From assembly GCA_016780605.1 (NCBI GenBank), contig JADHLS010000246.1, positions 1 to 7,378 of the forward strand: 7,378 nucleotides of DNA, written 5' to 3'. This document shows positions 6,651 through 7,378 of the stretch, piece by piece (within the stretch, counting starts at the first letter, position 1; each line of letters starts with the position of its first letter). Both the position numbers and the translations under genes were made by a program. The notes under the pieces are model-generated. The model worked only from the letters and a program-made list of their open reading frames with translations, did not search any database and had not been told where the DNA came from. Origin of the DNA: Reyranella sp. GTDB taxonomy: Bacteria > Pseudomonadota > Alphaproteobacteria > Reyranellales > Reyranellaceae.

Positions 6651-7378
6651 CGCCGAGCGCGCCGTCGAGCGCTGGTTGGCCTGGCGCTATCTGGCGACCC
6701 GCCAGCGCGAGGGTTTCGTCTCCTTTATCGCGATCTTCTCCCTGATCGGCGTGGCGCTGGGTGTGGCCACCCTTATCGTCGTGCTGTCGGTGATGGGCGG
6801 CTTTCGCCAGCAGCTGCTGGGCCGCATCATCGGGATGAACGGCCATATCGTGATCACCGCGCGCGACGGCATGGTGCAGGCGACGCCCGAGCTCCTGGCC
6901 AAGCTCCAGGACTTTCCCGGGGTTCGCGCCGTCCACCTGACCCTCGAGCGTCAGGCCTTGATCACGGCGAACAACCAGACGCGTGGCGCCATGGTGCGGG
7001 GTGTGCGGCCGGAAGACCTCAAGGAGCGCGAGCTCATCAACCGCAATCTCGTGCATGGCGATCTGTCGGCTTTCGGTTCACGACCGGGGGTGGTCATGGG
7101 CGAGCGCCTGCGACAGTCCTTGAACCTGCGCGAGGGCGACAAGGTCACCCTGGTGACGCATCGAGTGAACGACAACGGCTCGATCTCGCCGCGCTATACC
7201 GACTACGAGGTGCTGGGGAGCTTCGTCACCAAGCGCTACGAATTCGATGGCGGGCTGGTCTTCGTGCCGCTGGGCATGCTGCAGGAAGACCTCGAGTACG
7301 GCGACCAGGCGGTTACCTCCATCGACCTCGATATTGCCGATCCGGCGGATGCTCCCCGTCTTGCCGAAGAGCTGCGCA
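6643..7378 (+). CDS. Second LolC/LolE-family permease (3'-truncated by window edge)
   Basis: Paralogue of the preceding gene and probable partner in the same lipoprotein-release complex. The 245 visible residues, from GTG at 6643, comprise the cytoplasmic start, helix 1 (about 26-51, FSLIGVALGVATLIVVLSVM) and most of the periplasmic domain; the FtsX domain and remaining helices lie beyond the window. Over the first 50 or so residues about two thirds are identical to the upstream protein by eye (shared VER, RYL, EGF, FSLIG, TLIVV, SVM, GFR), but the periplasmic parts diverge strongly. At the Hook position it has a loop of similar length (about 172-184, HRVNDNGSISPRY) without the TPMG motif, so a LolE-like role is the better guess. 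It overlaps lolC by 8 bases, implying translational coupling. It contains no stop before the window ends. LolD is expected downstream. Confidence 0.88.
   Translation, partial: MSSAERAVERWLAWRYLATRQREGFVSFIAIFSLIGVALGVATLIVVLSVMGGFRQQLLGRIIGMNGHIVITARDGMVQATPELLAKLQDFPGVRAVHLTLERQALITANNQTRGAMVRGVRPEDLKERELINRNLVHGDLSAFGSRPGVVMGERLRQSLNLREGDKVTLVTHRVNDNGSISPRYTDYEVLGSFVTKRYEFDGGLVFVPLGMLQEDLEYGDQAVTSIDLDIADPADAPRLAEELR

Overview
The window reads as high-GC alphaproteobacterial chromosome, possibly from a Rhodospirillales-like lineage; the order is a guess. The evidence is the gene set and order (RNase J, methylmalonyl-CoA epimerase, a DUF1467 membrane protein, a short bacterial prolyl-tRNA synthetase without the editing insert, then lipoprotein-release permeases). 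From general knowledge, this run is a recurring core block in alphaproteobacteria. Coding density is high and all genes look intact apart from the two cut by the window edges.

Layout: 1-1629 (+) is RNase J, lacking its first codons. 1645-2049 (+) is methylmalonyl-CoA epimerase and 2061-2309 (+) is a two-helix DUF1467 protein; the three are closely spaced and look like one operon. 2310-2580 is a gene-free stretch with several small hairpins, the best of which is an intrinsic terminator for the gene arriving from the other side. 2581-3873 (-) is an NCS2-type purine permease, the only gene on the minus strand. 3874-4019 is a divergent promoter region. 4020-5333 (+) is ProS, followed after 3 bases by a LolC-type permease (5337-6650), which overlaps by 8 bases a second LolC/E-type permease (GTG start at 6643) that runs off the window.

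How the genes fit together: RNase J handles RNA decay and maturation, the epimerase belongs to propionate/methylmalonyl-CoA metabolism, ProS charges tRNA-Pro, and the two Lol permeases should form the membrane part of the ABC machine that extracts lipoproteins from the inner membrane for LolA. These are core functions that share a neighbourhood rather than a pathway. The permease, convergent with the first operon and divergent from the second, splits a block that is usually continuous and is probably a lineage-specific insertion.

I see no mobile element, CRISPR array, RNA gene, toxin or defence system, and nothing that convincingly represents a new biological system. The points most worth a second look are the tandem LolC/LolE-like pair, in which only the first copy keeps the LolC-type Hook motif, and the permease insertion with its hairpin-rich flank.
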